A DNA stretch of 64,000 bases from Anaerolineae bacterium (GCA_021324435.1 JAJPIZ010000009.1:62001-126000); one strand, 5' to 3'; positions 51,296 to 60,427 are shown, numbered from the stretch's first letter. Translations and numbers: made by a program. The notes: a model not told the origin generated them from the letters alone.

Positions 51296-52027
51296 TCATC
51301 TTTCATCTTTCATCCGTGAGAGAAATCTTCTATCTTCGTCGGTAAGGTTTGCTTTTTCCAATAAATCGGGTCTGCGCTTTAAAGTTCGAAGTAAAGATTG
51401 TTCGCGCCGCCACTTTGCGATTTTCGCATGATCGCCCGAAAGCAAAACATCCGGCACGCTCTCTCCGCGGAATTCGGGCGGGCGCGTGTAGTGCGGATAT
51501 TCCAACAGGCCCGAAGAGTGCGAATCATCTTCCGCGCCGGTTGGGTCGCCAAGCACGCCGGGCAGTAAACGCGAGACTGCGTCAATCAGAATCAACGCCG
51601 GGATTTCTCCGCCGGTCAGCACATAATCGCCGATGGAAATTTCGTCTGTCACTAAATGCTGACGGATGCGTTCGTCCACGCCCTCGTAGCGGCCGCAGAT
51701 CAACGCGATTTTTTCCCGGCTGGATAACTCTTCGGCCACGCGTTGGTCGAACAGGCGTCCCTGAGGAGTAAGCAAAATAATTGGCGTTCCGCTATCACGT
51801 CCAAGCACAGATTCGACCGCCTCGAACACAGGTTCCGGTTTCATCACCATCCCGCCTCCGCCGCCGAACGGAGTGTCATCGGTTGTGTGGTGTTTGTCGC
51901 GCGCGTAATCGCGGATGTTGTGCACGCGCACGTCAATTAATCCGCGCTGACGGGCGCGCTTGAGGATGCTGGTTTCAAGATACGCGGGGAAAACTTCGGG
52001 CAGAAGGGTGAACACATCGAACTGCAT
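51296..52027 (-). CDS. trmD: tRNA (guanine-N1)-methyltransferase TrmD
   Basis: A 243-residue SPOUT methyltransferase. It has '[23 protein letters not shown]', '[17 protein letters not shown]', '[18 protein letters not shown]' and the knot '[30 protein letters not shown]'. It makes m1G37 in tRNA. The ATG at 52027 was chosen over an in-frame ATG at 52048: the family starts '[10 protein letters not shown]', and a -10 box overlaps the extension. The C-terminal codons run through a GATGAAA tandem repeat. Confidence 0.95.
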   Translation of the reverse strand: MQFDVFTLLPEVFPAYLETSILKRARQRGLIDVRVHNIRDYARDKHHTTDDTPFGGGGGMVMKPEPVFEAVESVLGRDSGTPIILLTPQGRLFDQRVAEELSSREKIALICGRYEGVDERIRQHLVTDEISIGDYVLTGGEIPALILIDAVSRLLPGVLGDPTGAEDDSHSSGLLEYPHYTRPPEFRGESVPDVLLSGDHAKIAKWRREQSLLRTLKRRPDLLEKANLTDEDRRFLSRMKDER

Positions 52028-52039
52028 AAAATGATTGTA
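52028..52039 (-). promoter_or_regulatory. Leaderless promoter of trmD
   Basis: TACAAT on the minus strand (52039-52034), then six bases to the trmD ATG. No Shine-Dalgarno; the -35 is unclear. Confidence 0.5.
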
Positions 52040-52070
52040 GCATAGCATGAGAAGATTTTAATAAGCCTGC

Positions 52071-52106
52071 TTGACGCTGATTTGTTTCGGATGGTAAGAT
52101 GATTGC
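52071..52106 (+). promoter_or_regulatory. Leaderless promoter of the first TPR gene
   Basis: TTGACG (52071-52076), 18-base spacer, TAAGAT (52095-52100), then six bases to the ATG at 52107. This is the best-formed example of the leaderless pattern in the window. Confidence 0.65.
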
Positions 52107-53372
52107 ATGTATTTACGTGGAAGTAGATGGAGTATGAACCGTCGGCGCCAGCATTTCAACTGGTTCCGCATCATTGTGCTTTGTCTTTTGATCGCGGCCG
52201 GATTATGGCTCGACAAGTATGTGATTCCCGCCGCGCCCTCGCCGTTTGAGGCGACGGCCACGCCCACGCGCCCGCCGGAGGCGTATCTCACCGAGGCGCA
52301 AAGTCTGTTTGATCAGGGCAAGCTGGCGCAATCCGTTCAGGCTTATCAGGATGCAGTCGCAGTCAAGCCGCAGGATGCGTCTCTTTATGTCGCGCTGGCA
52401 AGGGTTCAGGTTTTCGCGGGAGATTATCCGGGCGCTCAGAAAAGCGCAGAATATGCCATTCTGTTGGATAGCAAAAATTCCATGGCATTTGCAGTCCGCG
52501 CCTGGGCGCTGGATTTTCAAGGCAATTATCTAGAGGCTGAGTCGTCCATCAAACGCGCCATTGAGCTGGACGATCACAACGCGGTGGCGCACGCCTACTA
52601 TGCCGAAATCCTGATTGATCAGGGTGGAGATGCGATTCAAAAGGCGATTGACGAATCCAATCTGGCGCAGGCGCTCGCTCCGGATCTCCTGGAAACCCAC
52701 CGCGCCCGCGGCTATGTGCTGGAACACACCGGTAATTATGAGCCTGCTATTCGCGAATATCAAGCCGCCATTGCAAAAAATCCGAATATCGCCATGTTGC
52801 ATCTTGCCATGGGGCGCAACTATTATTACCTCGGCATCTACGATAAAGCCATTGACGAATACACCATAGCGAACACGCTCAATCCGTCCGACGCCGAGCC
52901 GGACTTCCTGACCTCGCGCACGTACGCGGTTGTCGGTCAGTTTGCGAAGGCCATGCAGTACGCCGAAACGGCGGTGAAAGACGAACCGACCAATGCAAGG
53001 TATCACGGCAATTTGGGCGTGATGTATTTCTACAATGCGTTTTACGCCGATGCGGTCAAGGAATTGAGTCTGGCGATCAATGGCGGCTTTACGGATGACG
53101 GTCAGAAAGTGGTGGGCGTGGAACTGGTCCCCAATTCACCGCGCCTGGCGGAAATCTATTACACCTACGCGTCGGCGCTCGCAAGAGTGGGACGTTGCGG
53201 CGACACATTGAAGATTGCCCAGATCGTGCAGTCGCGCATTCCGGACGACACGACATCTGTTGACAAGGTCAATGAGGCGATCAAGAACTGTCAAATTAAC
53301 CTCGCTTCTTCCTCGACCTCGATACCGGCCTCCGTTTCGACAGGTACGCCTGAGGTCACGCCGACCCCATGA
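52107..53372 (+). CDS. Membrane-anchored TPR protein 1
   Basis: A 421-residue protein. It has a basic N-terminus, one membrane segment (about residues 21-37, 'FRIIVLCLLIAAGLWL'), a short Pro/Thr linker, then about eight tetratricopeptide repeats ('AEAQSLFDQGKLAQSVQAYQDAVAVKP' type) facing outside, and a Ser/Thr/Pro tail. TPR arrays hold protein partners together. An ATG at 52134 is an alternative start without a good ribosome-binding site. It is coupled to the second TPR gene by an ATGA overlap. Confidence 0.85.
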   Translation: MYLRGSRWSMNRRRQHFNWFRIIVLCLLIAAGLWLDKYVIPAAPSPFEATATPTRPPEAYLTEAQSLFDQGKLAQSVQAYQDAVAVKPQDASLYVALARVQVFAGDYPGAQKSAEYAILLDSKNSMAFAVRAWALDFQGNYLEAESSIKRAIELDDHNAVAHAYYAEILIDQGGDAIQKAIDESNLAQALAPDLLETHRARGYVLEHTGNYEPAIREYQAAIAKNPNIAMLHLAMGRNYYYLGIYDKAIDEYTIANTLNPSDAEPDFLTSRTYAVVGQFAKAMQYAETAVKDEPTNARYHGNLGVMYFYNAFYADAVKELSLAINGGFTDDGQKVVGVELVPNSPRLAEIYYTYASALARVGRCGDTLKIAQIVQSRIPDDTTSVDKVNEAIKNCQINLASSSTSIPASVSTGTPEVTPTP

Positions 53373-54820
53373 ACCTTTCTTCTCGCCGCCCGATTTTCAA
53401 TCGCCGCTCCGAATCCAGTGTGTATCGCATGTTCTTCTGGGCGCTTCTCGCGTTGGGTGGAGTCTGGTTGATCATTCAAATGCAACAGGGCGATATCAAG
53501 TCTCCGTTTGCTCCCACACCGACTGCGACGCGCACTTCCAATTCGTATGCAATGGAGGGCGATGCCCAGTTCATCTCCGGCAACTTGAACGCGGCCATTG
53601 CCGCATACAGCGAGGCCGTGCGCGTGGACCCCAAAAACGCGCAGGCCTGGGCTCAACTGGCGCGCGTCCAAACGTATTCCGCGGCGCTATTGACTACCGA
53701 TGCGGAAAAGAGAACCCGTCTTGCCGAGGCTCTTGATTCTGCCAACAAGGCAGTGACCGCCGCGCCGGACGACAGCACCACGCACGCGGTCCGCGCCTTT
53801 GTGCTGGACTGGAACGCTGACCCGGCGCTGGTGGACAGCCGACAGTATGAGGATTTTTTGGCGCAAGCAGACCGGGATGCCCTCCAGGCTTTGCAATTGG
53901 ACAATACCAATACGCTGGCTTTGGCTTATTATGCGGAGATTCTGGTGGACGAGCAGAAGTGGACTCAGGCCGAGCAGTACATCGAACAGGCCGTCACTCG
54001 CGATCCCAATTTGATGGACGTTCATCGCGTGTATGCTTACGTACTTGAGTCGCTGGGACAATATAATCTCGCGATTCAGGAATATGACAAGGCCATTGCC
54101 ATTACGCCCAATCTTACGTTCCTCTACCTGCGCGCGGGCCTGAACTACCGCGAACTCGGCCGGCGCAGTCCGAACGAAGAAACCCAGAAGCAGTTGTATG
54201 AAAAGTCACTGGAATATTTTGCGAAGGCCGCCAGCATCAACGACCAATTGCAGATCCACGACCCTGCGCCATATCTTTCGATTGCCAAGACCTACACCCA
54301 GCAAGGCGATTTCTTCATTGCGGCGCGCAACGTTCAGAAAGCCCTGGACTTTCAGCCTTATAACGCCGATATTTATGGGCAGTTGGGAATCGTCTTTTTC
54401 AAATCTCGCAACTATGAAGGCTCCATTCCTGCCCTGAAATGCGCGGTGGAGGGATGCGAGGGTGAAGATTCATGTGTGGGGCGCGGACTGAGCAGTTGCG
54501 ACGCGGAGAATCCAGCGGTCACCGTGCAGGGTTTGCCGCTTTCACCCAGTACCATAGATTATTACCAGGTTTATTTCTCCGTCCTGGCCGCGCTGGGGCC
54601 GCGCGATCCTTCGTATTGTCCCAAGGCACTCGAGATTGTGGCGCAAGTCGAGGCCAGTCCGTACTTGAAGGATCGCCCGGATATTCCACCGAACATAGCA
54701 GTTGCGCGGGAGAACTGTTCGAACGCGACGCCCGCTCCCGAAACGGGAGCCGCCCCCACGTCCACGCCTGAAGCGAACGTAACGCCGAGTTTTTACCTTA
54801 CGCCGTACGCGACGCCCTGA
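53369..54820 (+). CDS. Membrane-anchored TPR protein 2
   Basis: A 483-residue paralogue of the preceding protein: one N-terminal membrane segment ('MFFWALLALGGVWLIIQM'), a 'PTPTATRT' linker, about eight TPRs, and a C-terminal stretch with six cysteines ('LKCAVEGCEGEDSCVGRGLSSCDAENP', quoted in parts by position about 352-378) that may be disulphide-bonded, then a Thr/Pro tail. The first protein has only two cysteines in that region. The pair probably forms a scaffold on the cell surface; the partner is unknown. Confidence 0.83.
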   Translation: MNLSSRRPIFNRRSESSVYRMFFWALLALGGVWLIIQMQQGDIKSPFAPTPTATRTSNSYAMEGDAQFISGNLNAAIAAYSEAVRVDPKNAQAWAQLARVQTYSAALLTTDAEKRTRLAEALDSANKAVTAAPDDSTTHAVRAFVLDWNADPALVDSRQYEDFLAQADRDALQALQLDNTNTLALAYYAEILVDEQKWTQAEQYIEQAVTRDPNLMDVHRVYAYVLESLGQYNLAIQEYDKAIAITPNLTFLYLRAGLNYRELGRRSPNEETQKQLYEKSLEYFAKAASINDQLQIHDPAPYLSIAKTYTQQGDFFIAARNVQKALDFQPYNADIYGQLGIVFFKSRNYEGSIPALKCAVEGCEGEDSCVGRGLSSCDAENPAVTVQGLPLSPSTIDYYQVYFSVLAALGPRDPSYCPKALEIVAQVEASPYLKDRPDIPPNIAVARENCSNATPAPETGAAPTSTPEANVTPSFYLTPYATP

Positions 54821-54860
54821 GTCTTCTCATCAGAATTTTGTAAGAGAATCCGAATCTATC

Positions 54861-54889
54861 TTGACGGGGGCTTGTGATTTCGGTATGAT
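54861..54889 (+). promoter_or_regulatory. groESL promoter
   Basis: TTGACG (54861-54866), 17-base spacer, TATGAT (54884-54889). The predicted transcription start falls inside the CIRCE operator. Confidence 0.85.
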
Positions 54890-54893
54890 ACGT

Positions 54894-54920
54894 TTAGCAC
54901 TCGCAACGAGAGAGTGCTAA
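54894..54920 (+). promoter_or_regulatory. CIRCE operator (HrcA-binding site)
   Basis: TTAGCACTC, nine-base spacer, GAGTGCTAA: a perfect consensus CIRCE element. HrcA binds it and represses groESL until heat stress. The hrcA gene itself is not in the window. Confidence 0.97.
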
Positions 54921-54965
54921 ATTTGTGCTTATCCCAAATAACTAAAACTTTTAGGAGGTCTAAAG

Positions 54966-55268
54966 ATGGCAAGCAAACTCAAGCTCAAGCCTCTGGGCGG
55001 ACGACTGATTGTCGAGCCCATTGAGCAGGAAGAAATGACCGCTGGAGGCATTATTCTTCCTGAAACTGCCAAGGAAAAGCCGCAGGAAGCGAAGGTTCTG
55101 GCGGCCGGCCCTGGGGATCGCGACGAAAAAGGTGAGCGCATCCCAATGGAAGTGAAAGTCGGTGACCGGGTTCTGTTCGCAAAGTATTCGGGCACCGAGG
55201 TCAAAATGGATGGCAAGAAATTGCTGATCCTGCGCGAAAGCGACATTCTGGCCATCGTCGAGGCCTAA
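54966..55268 (+). CDS. groES: Co-chaperonin GroES
   Basis: A 100-residue GroES: '[44 protein letters not shown]' in parts, with the mobile loop '[12 protein letters not shown]' that docks on GroEL, and '[25 protein letters not shown]'. It caps the GroEL ring during folding. AGGAGGT lies eight bases or so before the ATG. The CIRCE element controls it. Confidence 0.98.
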   Translation: MASKLKLKPLGGRLIVEPIEQEEMTAGGIILPETAKEKPQEAKVLAAGPGDRDEKGERIPMEVKVGDRVLFAKYSGTEVKMDGKKLLILRESDILAIVEA

Positions 55269-55286
55269 CTCTGGAGGTAATGAAAG

Positions 55287-56930
55287 ATGTCCGCAAAACA
55301 ACTTGTATTTTCTGAGGAAGCGCGTCGCAAACTGAAGAATGGCATGAACGTGGTAGCCAATGCAGTCAGCGCGACGCTCGGCCCGAAAGGCCGCAACGTG
55401 GCCGTGGATCGCAAGTTCGGCTCCCCGACCATCACGCATGATGGCGTGTCCGTTGCGAAGGAAATCGAACTCGAAGATCCGTTCGAGAATATGGGCGCGC
55501 AACTTCTCAAAGAAGCCGCGACCAAGACCAACGACATCGCCGGTGACGGTACGACCACCTCGACCGTGCTGGCGCACGCCATCGTGAACGAAGGTCTAAA
55601 GAGTCTTGAGGCCGGTTATAACCCGATGCTTGTCAAACACGGCATTCAGCAGGCGGCTGAGGCTGTTGTCGAAGAATTACGCAAGATGTCGGTCAAGATT
55701 GACACGAAGGAAGAAATCGCCTCGGTTGCGTCCAACTCTGCGGCGGATGAAAAGATCGGTGAACTGATCGCCAACGTGATGGACAAAGTTGGCAAAGACG
55801 GCGTCATCACCGTGGAAGAATCCAAGACCATGACCGACGAGACGGAATACGTCGAAGGTATGCAGTTCGACCGCGGCTATCTCTCTGCTTATTTCATCAC
55901 GAACCCGGACAAGATGGAGGCTGTAATCAACGAGCCATACATCCTGATCAATGAAAAGAAGATCTCCGCCGCGCAAGACATTGTGCCCCTGCTCGAAAAA
56001 CTCGTGCAGGTTGGCAAGCGCGATCTGGTGATCATCGCAGAAGATGTGGACGGTGAAGCGCTGGCGACGCTGGTTCTGAACAAACTGCGCGGCATGTTGA
56101 ATGTAGTGGCCGTCAAGGCTCCGGGCTTCGGCGATCGTCGTAAGGCCATGTTGAATGACATTGCCATCCTCACCGGTGGCACGGTCATCTCTGAGGAAAT
56201 GGGCCGCAAGCTCGAGACCGCCACCATCCAGGACCTCGGACGCGCGGAGAAGGTTGTCTCCGATAAAGAGAATACGACCATTGTCGGCGGCAAAGGGACC
56301 AAATCCGCGATTGAGGCGCGCATCAAGGAAATCCGCGCTGAGATCGAGAAAAGCACCAGCGATTACGACAAGGAAAAGTTGCAGGAGCGCCTCGCGAAGT
56401 TGAGCGGCGGCGTGGCCATCGTGCGCATCGGCGCGCCGACCGAGACCGAGATGAAGGAAAAGAAGCATCGCGTCGAAGACGCCCTCTCCGCGGCCCGCGC
56501 GGCAGTGGAGGAAGGCATTGTTCCCGGCGGCGAAATTTCCCTCATCAACGCCGCGAGCAAATTGGACAAGCTCATCAAGAGCACCGAAGACGAGGAAGTG
56601 CGCGTGGGCATCAACATTGTCAAGAAAGCGCTCGAAGCCCCGATCCGCAAACTGGCCTCCAACGCCGGGCAGGATGGTTCCGTGATCATTGACACCGTCC
56701 GCCGCAAAGCCGCGGATGAAAAGAACAAGAACATCGGCTTCAATGTTCTCACCGGCGAATATACCGACATGATCGCCGCTGGCGTGATTGATCCGGTCAA
56801 GGTGGTGCGCGGCGCGCTGGAGAACGCGGCCTCCATTGCATCCATGATCTTAACCACCGATGTGCTCATCACTGATCTGCCCGAGAAGGAAAAGCCCGCT
56901 CCCATGCCGCCGGGTGGCATGGATTACTAA
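55287..56930 (+). CDS. groEL: Chaperonin GroEL
   Basis: A 547-residue chaperonin of normal length. It has '[40 protein letters not shown]' near the N-terminus (ATP-binding), '[15 protein letters not shown]', the apical and intermediate domains, and the tail '[15 protein letters not shown]' with the GGM motif. It folds proteins in an ATP-driven ring with GroES, 18 bases upstream. A GGAGG precedes the ATG. It ends at a terminator formed by a dispersed palindromic repeat. Confidence 0.98.
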   Translation: MSAKQLVFSEEARRKLKNGMNVVANAVSATLGPKGRNVAVDRKFGSPTITHDGVSVAKEIELEDPFENMGAQLLKEAATKTNDIAGDGTTTSTVLAHAIVNEGLKSLEAGYNPMLVKHGIQQAAEAVVEELRKMSVKIDTKEEIASVASNSAADEKIGELIANVMDKVGKDGVITVEESKTMTDETEYVEGMQFDRGYLSAYFITNPDKMEAVINEPYILINEKKISAAQDIVPLLEKLVQVGKRDLVIIAEDVDGEALATLVLNKLRGMLNVVAVKAPGFGDRRKAMLNDIAILTGGTVISEEMGRKLETATIQDLGRAEKVVSDKENTTIVGGKGTKSAIEARIKEIRAEIEKSTSDYDKEKLQERLAKLSGGVAIVRIGAPTETEMKEKKHRVEDALSAARAAVEEGIVPGGEISLINAASKLDKLIKSTEDEEVRVGINIVKKALEAPIRKLASNAGQDGSVIIDTVRRKAADEKNKNIGFNVLTGEYTDMIAAGVIDPVKVVRGALENAASIASMILTTDVLITDLPEKEKPAPMPPGGMDY

Positions 56931-56948
56931 ATCTGCCCCTCACCCTTG

Positions 56949-56977
56949 CCCCTCTCCCAAAATGGGAGAGGGGTTTT
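56949..56977 (+). terminator. groEL terminator made from a dispersed palindromic repeat
   Basis: CCCCTCTCCC, five-base loop, GGGAGAGGGG, then TTTT. The sequence before it (56936-56948, 'cccctcacccttg') matches the lead-in of the repeat found inside the gene at 27492, so the terminator appears to be a copy of that family. Confidence 0.85.
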
Positions 56978-56983
56978 CGTTGG

Positions 56984-56996
56984 TATAATTTGGGCG
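56984..56996 (+). promoter_or_regulatory. Leaderless promoter of the PpiC foldase gene
   Basis: TATAAT (56984-56989) and seven bases to the ATG at 56997, right after the groEL terminator. No Shine-Dalgarno and no clear -35. Confidence 0.5.
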
Positions 56997-57899
56997 ATGT
57001 TTTCCAATCCCCGCAAAAGTTTGATTCAATTGATTTTAATTTTGGCCGTTGGCCTTTCCTCCTGCGGTTCTCTTTTTGGACCGAAGGCCACGCCCACCCC
57101 CGTTCCACCAACGGATACGCCCGCGCCTCCGACTGCCACACCCGAACCAATGGCCTTTACCGTGAACGGAGAAGGCGTCACCGTGGTTGAATTTCAAGCA
57201 GAATTGACGCGCTACAAAGCCGCGCAAACTGCGCTCGGCAAGACCGTCAGTGATGCGGACGCGAGCAGGGCTGTGATGGACGATTTGATCGCGCAGGTTT
57301 TGCTGGCACAAGGCGCGAGAGCCGCGGGATTCGATGTATCGGAGTCCGCTTTACAGTCCCGCGTGGACGCGTTGGCGACTCAGCTGGGCGGCGCGGATAA
57401 ATTGTCGCTGTGGGAGTTGGGTCATGGCTACACCGAGGCATCCTTCCGCGTCGCGTTGAAACGCTCGGTCGAAGCGGCGTGGATGCGTGACAAAATCATT
57501 GCCGCTGTTCCGCACACCGCGGATCAGGTGCACGTCCAGCAAATTCTGCTCTATAATTCAGCAGACGCGCAGTCCGTACTTGCTCAACTCAAGGCTGGCG
57601 CGGATTTCAACCAGATGGCCGATCAATACGACCGCTCGCAATCGCCGCGCGGCGAGCTGGGCTGGTTCCCGAAAGGATACCTGCTCGATGCAAAGATCGA
57701 AAACGCGGCCTTCAATTTGCAGGTTGGGCAGTTCAGCGACGTAATTCAAACTGATGCAGGTTTTCACATCATCAAAGTGCTCGAGCATGACGCTCAACAT
57801 CCTCTTTCGCCGGATGCCTATTTGGCTTTGCAGGAACTTGCTTTGAAAGACTGGGTCACGCAACAGCGTTCGCAGGCCGTGATCGTGCAAGGCCCCTAA
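56997..57899 (+). CDS. PpiC-type peptidyl-prolyl isomerase lipoprotein (PrsA/SurA-like)
   Basis: A 300-residue lipoprotein with signal 'SLIQLILILAVGLSSCGS' (lipobox LSSC), a Thr/Pro linker, a SurA-like N-terminal helical domain (about residues 55-170) and one parvulin domain: 'VHVQQILLYNSADAQSVLAQLKAGADFNQMADQYD', 'GELGWFPKGYLLDAKIENAAFNLQVGQFSDVIQTDAGFHIIKVLE' in parts. It helps exported proteins fold outside the membrane. The ATG at 56997 gives a proper signal peptide; a longer frame runs back into the terminator. Confidence 0.9.
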   Translation: MFSNPRKSLIQLILILAVGLSSCGSLFGPKATPTPVPPTDTPAPPTATPEPMAFTVNGEGVTVVEFQAELTRYKAAQTALGKTVSDADASRAVMDDLIAQVLLAQGARAAGFDVSESALQSRVDALATQLGGADKLSLWELGHGYTEASFRVALKRSVEAAWMRDKIIAAVPHTADQVHVQQILLYNSADAQSVLAQLKAGADFNQMADQYDRSQSPRGELGWFPKGYLLDAKIENAAFNLQVGQFSDVIQTDAGFHIIKVLEHDAQHPLSPDAYLALQELALKDWVTQQRSQAVIVQGP

Positions 57900-57912
57900 C
57901 TGGAGTGATGCA

Positions 57913-58647
57913 ATGGACAGCTTTGATTTCAAAGATCAACCCCCCGTCAAACGTTCCGGCCCACAATTGGGTCTGTGGGATATGTTGAGCATCCTGGTCT
58001 TGCTGATTACGTTATGCATCGCGGGCTTTTTTCTCATGATCTTCGTCAACCCGACCACGCCGTTGAATCCATTTCAGCCCATTCCGACATTGATGGAATT
58101 CCCAACCGCGACCATCACTCCGCTTCAACCGCCTCCCACCTGGACCCCAACCTTTGTGGACGTGACCGACACGCCGACTCTCCTCCCAACCATTACTCTG
58201 CAACCCACAACAACGCCTTTCTCGCTCGTCCCGCCGACGAAGACGCCCAAGGCTACTTCAACGCCGAAGGCACCGTTCAGCGCTTCGGTCAATGCGATTG
58301 AGAGCGTTATCATTCCACATCTTGTGGATCAGGCTTGCAACTGGCAGGGCGTGGCCGGGACCGTGGACGATACAAATAACAGCCCGATCATTGGTATGGT
58401 CATTCGAATCGTTGGCACACTGAATGGCAAGTCGGTGAATCTCACTACAGTTAGCGGTGTCAGCCCGGATTATGGCAAGTCTGGCTGGGAATTTGTGCTT
58501 GGCACCACTCCTGTTGCGTCGAACAAAACGCTCTACGTCCAGCTGTTGGATCAAGCCGGCCTGCCATTGGCAGACAACGTGTACATCACGACCTACAATG
58601 ATTGCAAGAAGAATTTGATTTTGGTGCGCTTCAAGAAGAATCGGTAG
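57913..58647 (+). CDS. Membrane-anchored protein with Thr/Pro linker and unknown C-terminal domain
   Basis: A 244-residue protein. A cytoplasmic tail of about 20 residues is followed by one membrane segment ('LSILVLLITLCIAGFFLMIF'), a 70-residue Thr/Pro-rich stretch, and a beta-rich domain of about 120 residues ('LVDQACNWQGVAGTVDD', 'PIIGMVIRIVGTLNGK', 'YITTYNDCKKNLILVRF') with two cysteines that may pair. It lies 13 bases after the foldase gene and could be one of its clients. No family recognised. Confidence 0.7.
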   Translation: MDSFDFKDQPPVKRSGPQLGLWDMLSILVLLITLCIAGFFLMIFVNPTTPLNPFQPIPTLMEFPTATITPLQPPPTWTPTFVDVTDTPTLLPTITLQPTTTPFSLVPPTKTPKATSTPKAPFSASVNAIESVIIPHLVDQACNWQGVAGTVDDTNNSPIIGMVIRIVGTLNGKSVNLTTVSGVSPDYGKSGWEFVLGTTPVASNKTLYVQLLDQAGLPLADNVYITTYNDCKKNLILVRFKKNR

Positions 58648-58662
58648 AGATACATTGAAAAG

Positions 58663-58692
58663 AACTGCCCGCCGTTTCAACGGCGGGCAGTT
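58663..58692. terminator. Bidirectional terminator
   Basis: AACTGCCCGCCGTT and AACGGCGGGCAGTT with a two-base centre, followed by TT on the plus strand and preceded by A's. It ends the foldase unit and may also stop ilvE transcripts. Confidence 0.88.
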
Positions 58693-58723
58693 TTGATTCT
58701 TAGTCCCACCGGCCTTTCGGCCA

Positions 58724-58760
58724 CCCTCCCCAAATTCCGCAATGCGGAATTTGGGGAGGG
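58724..58760. repeat. Perfect 37-base palindrome
   Basis: Arms CCCTCCCCAAATTCCGC and GCGGAATTTGGGGAGGG with a three-base loop. It sits between the terminator and the end of ilvE. A CGGCC/GGCCG hairpin directly precedes it. It looks like a dispersed repeat rather than a terminator, since no T-run follows. Confidence 0.75.
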
Positions 58761-58772
58761 GCGGGGTAGGGC

Positions 58773-59690
58773 CTACACTTCCACATTCCAGCTTTTGTAT
58801 TTGGGATTTCTGCCGCGCAACGCATCCTCGTAGAGATCGCGCAACTTGGCTGTGATCGGACCCATCACGCCGCGTCCGATGGGGCGGTGATCTACTTTGG
58901 TCACCGCGGTCACCTGCGCGGCGGTGCCGGTCATGAAGAACTCCTCGGCAATGGCGACCTCGGTGCGGTCAATCGAACGCTCGACCACCTGGAGCCCCAT
59001 GTCACTGCGCAGGATTTCCATCACCGACTTGCGCGTGATGCCTTCAAGAATATTATCCGTAACGGGCGGTGTGACTACGATTCCGTCGCGCACCATGAAT
59101 ATATTCATGGCTGAGCCTTCAGAGACGTGTCCGTTTTGATCGAGCACCAGCGCCTCGTCAAAGCCGGCGCGGTTGGCATCCGTCTTGATCAAAGCCGAGT
59201 TGGCATACGCGCCCGCTACCTTTCCGCGCGCGGGAATCATATTGTCATCAATGCGCCGCCACGAGGAAATGGTCACATGCGCATTGGTATCGTTCTTGAC
59301 GTATTTTTCATACGGCATCGTGAACAGACAGAATTCATCCTTGAGATCGTGCAATCGGACCCCGATGCCCATATCGGCCTTGTAAAATGTGGGGCGCATG
59401 TAAACGTCCTGCTGATAGTGATCGGTGCGAAGCAATTCCAGCGTCAATTCGATCAAACTCTCTTCATCGAAACTGGTGGACATGGCCATCATCCGCGCCG
59501 AATGTAGAAGGCGGTGATAATGATCCCATGGACGAAAAACGAAGAGACGTTTCTTCTCTTCGTTCCAGTAGGCTCGTATGCCACCGAATACGGCTGTGCC
59601 ATACAAGAAGCCGTGTGTGGCTATGTTGATTTTCGCGTCCGCAAGCGGGACAATTTTTCCCTCAAAGTATGCATGCTTCGAGAGATCCAC
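58773..59690 (-). CDS. ilvE: Branched-chain amino-acid aminotransferase
   Basis: A 305-residue class IV aminotransferase: 'YFEGKIVPLADAKINIATHGFLYGTAVFGGIRAYW', the PLP lysine in 'GAYANSALIKTDANRAGFDEAL', 'EGSAMNIFMVRDGIVVTPPV' and 'EEFFMTGTAAQVTAVTKVD'. It transaminates leucine, isoleucine and valine. The GTG at 59690 was chosen because a GGAGG lies eight bases upstream and the family begins here; the ATG at 59732 has no such site. It is divergent from the ArsR gene. Confidence 0.93.
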   Translation of the reverse strand: MDLSKHAYFEGKIVPLADAKINIATHGFLYGTAVFGGIRAYWNEEKKRLFVFRPWDHYHRLLHSARMMAMSTSFDEESLIELTLELLRTDHYQQDVYMRPTFYKADMGIGVRLHDLKDEFCLFTMPYEKYVKNDTNAHVTISSWRRIDDNMIPARGKVAGAYANSALIKTDANRAGFDEALVLDQNGHVSEGSAMNIFMVRDGIVVTPPVTDNILEGITRKSVMEILRSDMGLQVVERSIDRTEVAIAEEFFMTGTAAQVTAVTKVDHRPIGRGVMGPITAKLRDLYEDALRGRNPKYKSWNVEV

Positions 59691-59796
59691 AAGGGCACCT
59701 CCAAGAAAGGATTGGGACCAGCTCTTACGCACGAATTATAACCGATTCACTCCGCATCATTCCGGGCTTGGAACGGTCACCGTTTCGCGACCACCC

Positions 59797-59845
59797 TTGA
59801 CACCCCTTGTTTCAGCCGCTAAAATTCATTTCGATAATTATCGAA
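59797..59845 (+). promoter_or_regulatory. Promoter and palindromic operator of the ArsR-type regulator
   Basis: TTGACA (59797-59802), 17-base spacer, TAAAAT (59820-59825), and at the predicted start the perfect 16-bp palindrome TTCGATAATTATCGAA (59830-59845). The layout predicts autorepression. Confidence 0.8.
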
Positions 59846-59866
59846 TTAGATAGATGGAGTTATGGA

Positions 59867-60427
59867 ATGAACGAAGAATGGGTTTCCTTTTACAAGGCTC
59901 TGGCTGACGCGAATCGCTTGAAGATTGTCGGCCTGCTCGCGCAAAAGCCGTACAGTGTGGAACAACTCGCGGCTCTGCTCGATCTCAAGCCGGCGACCAT
60001 TTCGCATCACCTCGCCAGACTGGCCGAGGTGGGATTGGTCAGCGCGAAGACCGAGAGTTACTACAATGTTTATCGTCTGGAGGAAAAAGCCCTCGAAGAA
60101 AGGACTCGGCGGCTTTTGTCGCGTGAAGATTTTCAATCCGCCGCGGCGGACGTGGACGTGGACGCGTATGATCGCAAAGTCGTCGCGGATTACAAACGAC
60201 GCGACGGTAGTTTGAAAACGATCCCGGCGCAGAGAAAGAAACTCGAAGCGGTGCTACGGCACGTGGTCAAGGCGTTTGAGCCGGGAAAGCGGTACAGCGA
60301 GAAGCAGGTCAACAAAATCCTTGAGCGCTTCCACGAAGATACTGCCTCCCTGCGCCGCGAGCTGGTGGGATATGGCTTGATGAAACGCGAAGGCGGGGGA
60401 GGGGATTATTGGCGGGTTGAATCGTAG
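59867..60427 (+). CDS. ArsR-family regulator fused to DUF2087
   Basis: A 186-residue protein. Residues 1-80 form an ArsR winged helix ('FYKALADANRLKIVGLLAQ', recognition helix 'LKPATISHHLARLAEVGLV'). Residues 110-186 are a DUF2087 domain ('IPAQRKKLEAVLRHVVKAFEPGKRYSEKQVNKILERFHEDTASLRRELVGYGLM' in parts). It lacks the ELCVCDL metal site, so it is probably not a metal sensor. The palindrome upstream is the likely operator. An in-frame start 60 bases upstream overlaps the operator and was rejected. No target gene follows on the same strand. Confidence 0.88.
   Translation: MNEEWVSFYKALADANRLKIVGLLAQKPYSVEQLAALLDLKPATISHHLARLAEVGLVSAKTESYYNVYRLEEKALEERTRRLLSREDFQSAAADVDVDAYDRKVVADYKRRDGSLKTIPAQRKKLEAVLRHVVKAFEPGKRYSEKQVNKILERFHEDTASLRRELVGYGLMKREGGGGDYWRVES

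Noticed and set aside
59691-59732. Longer start for ilvE
   Set aside because: The GTG at 59690 has a proper GGAGG; the upstream ATG does not and adds nonconserved residues.
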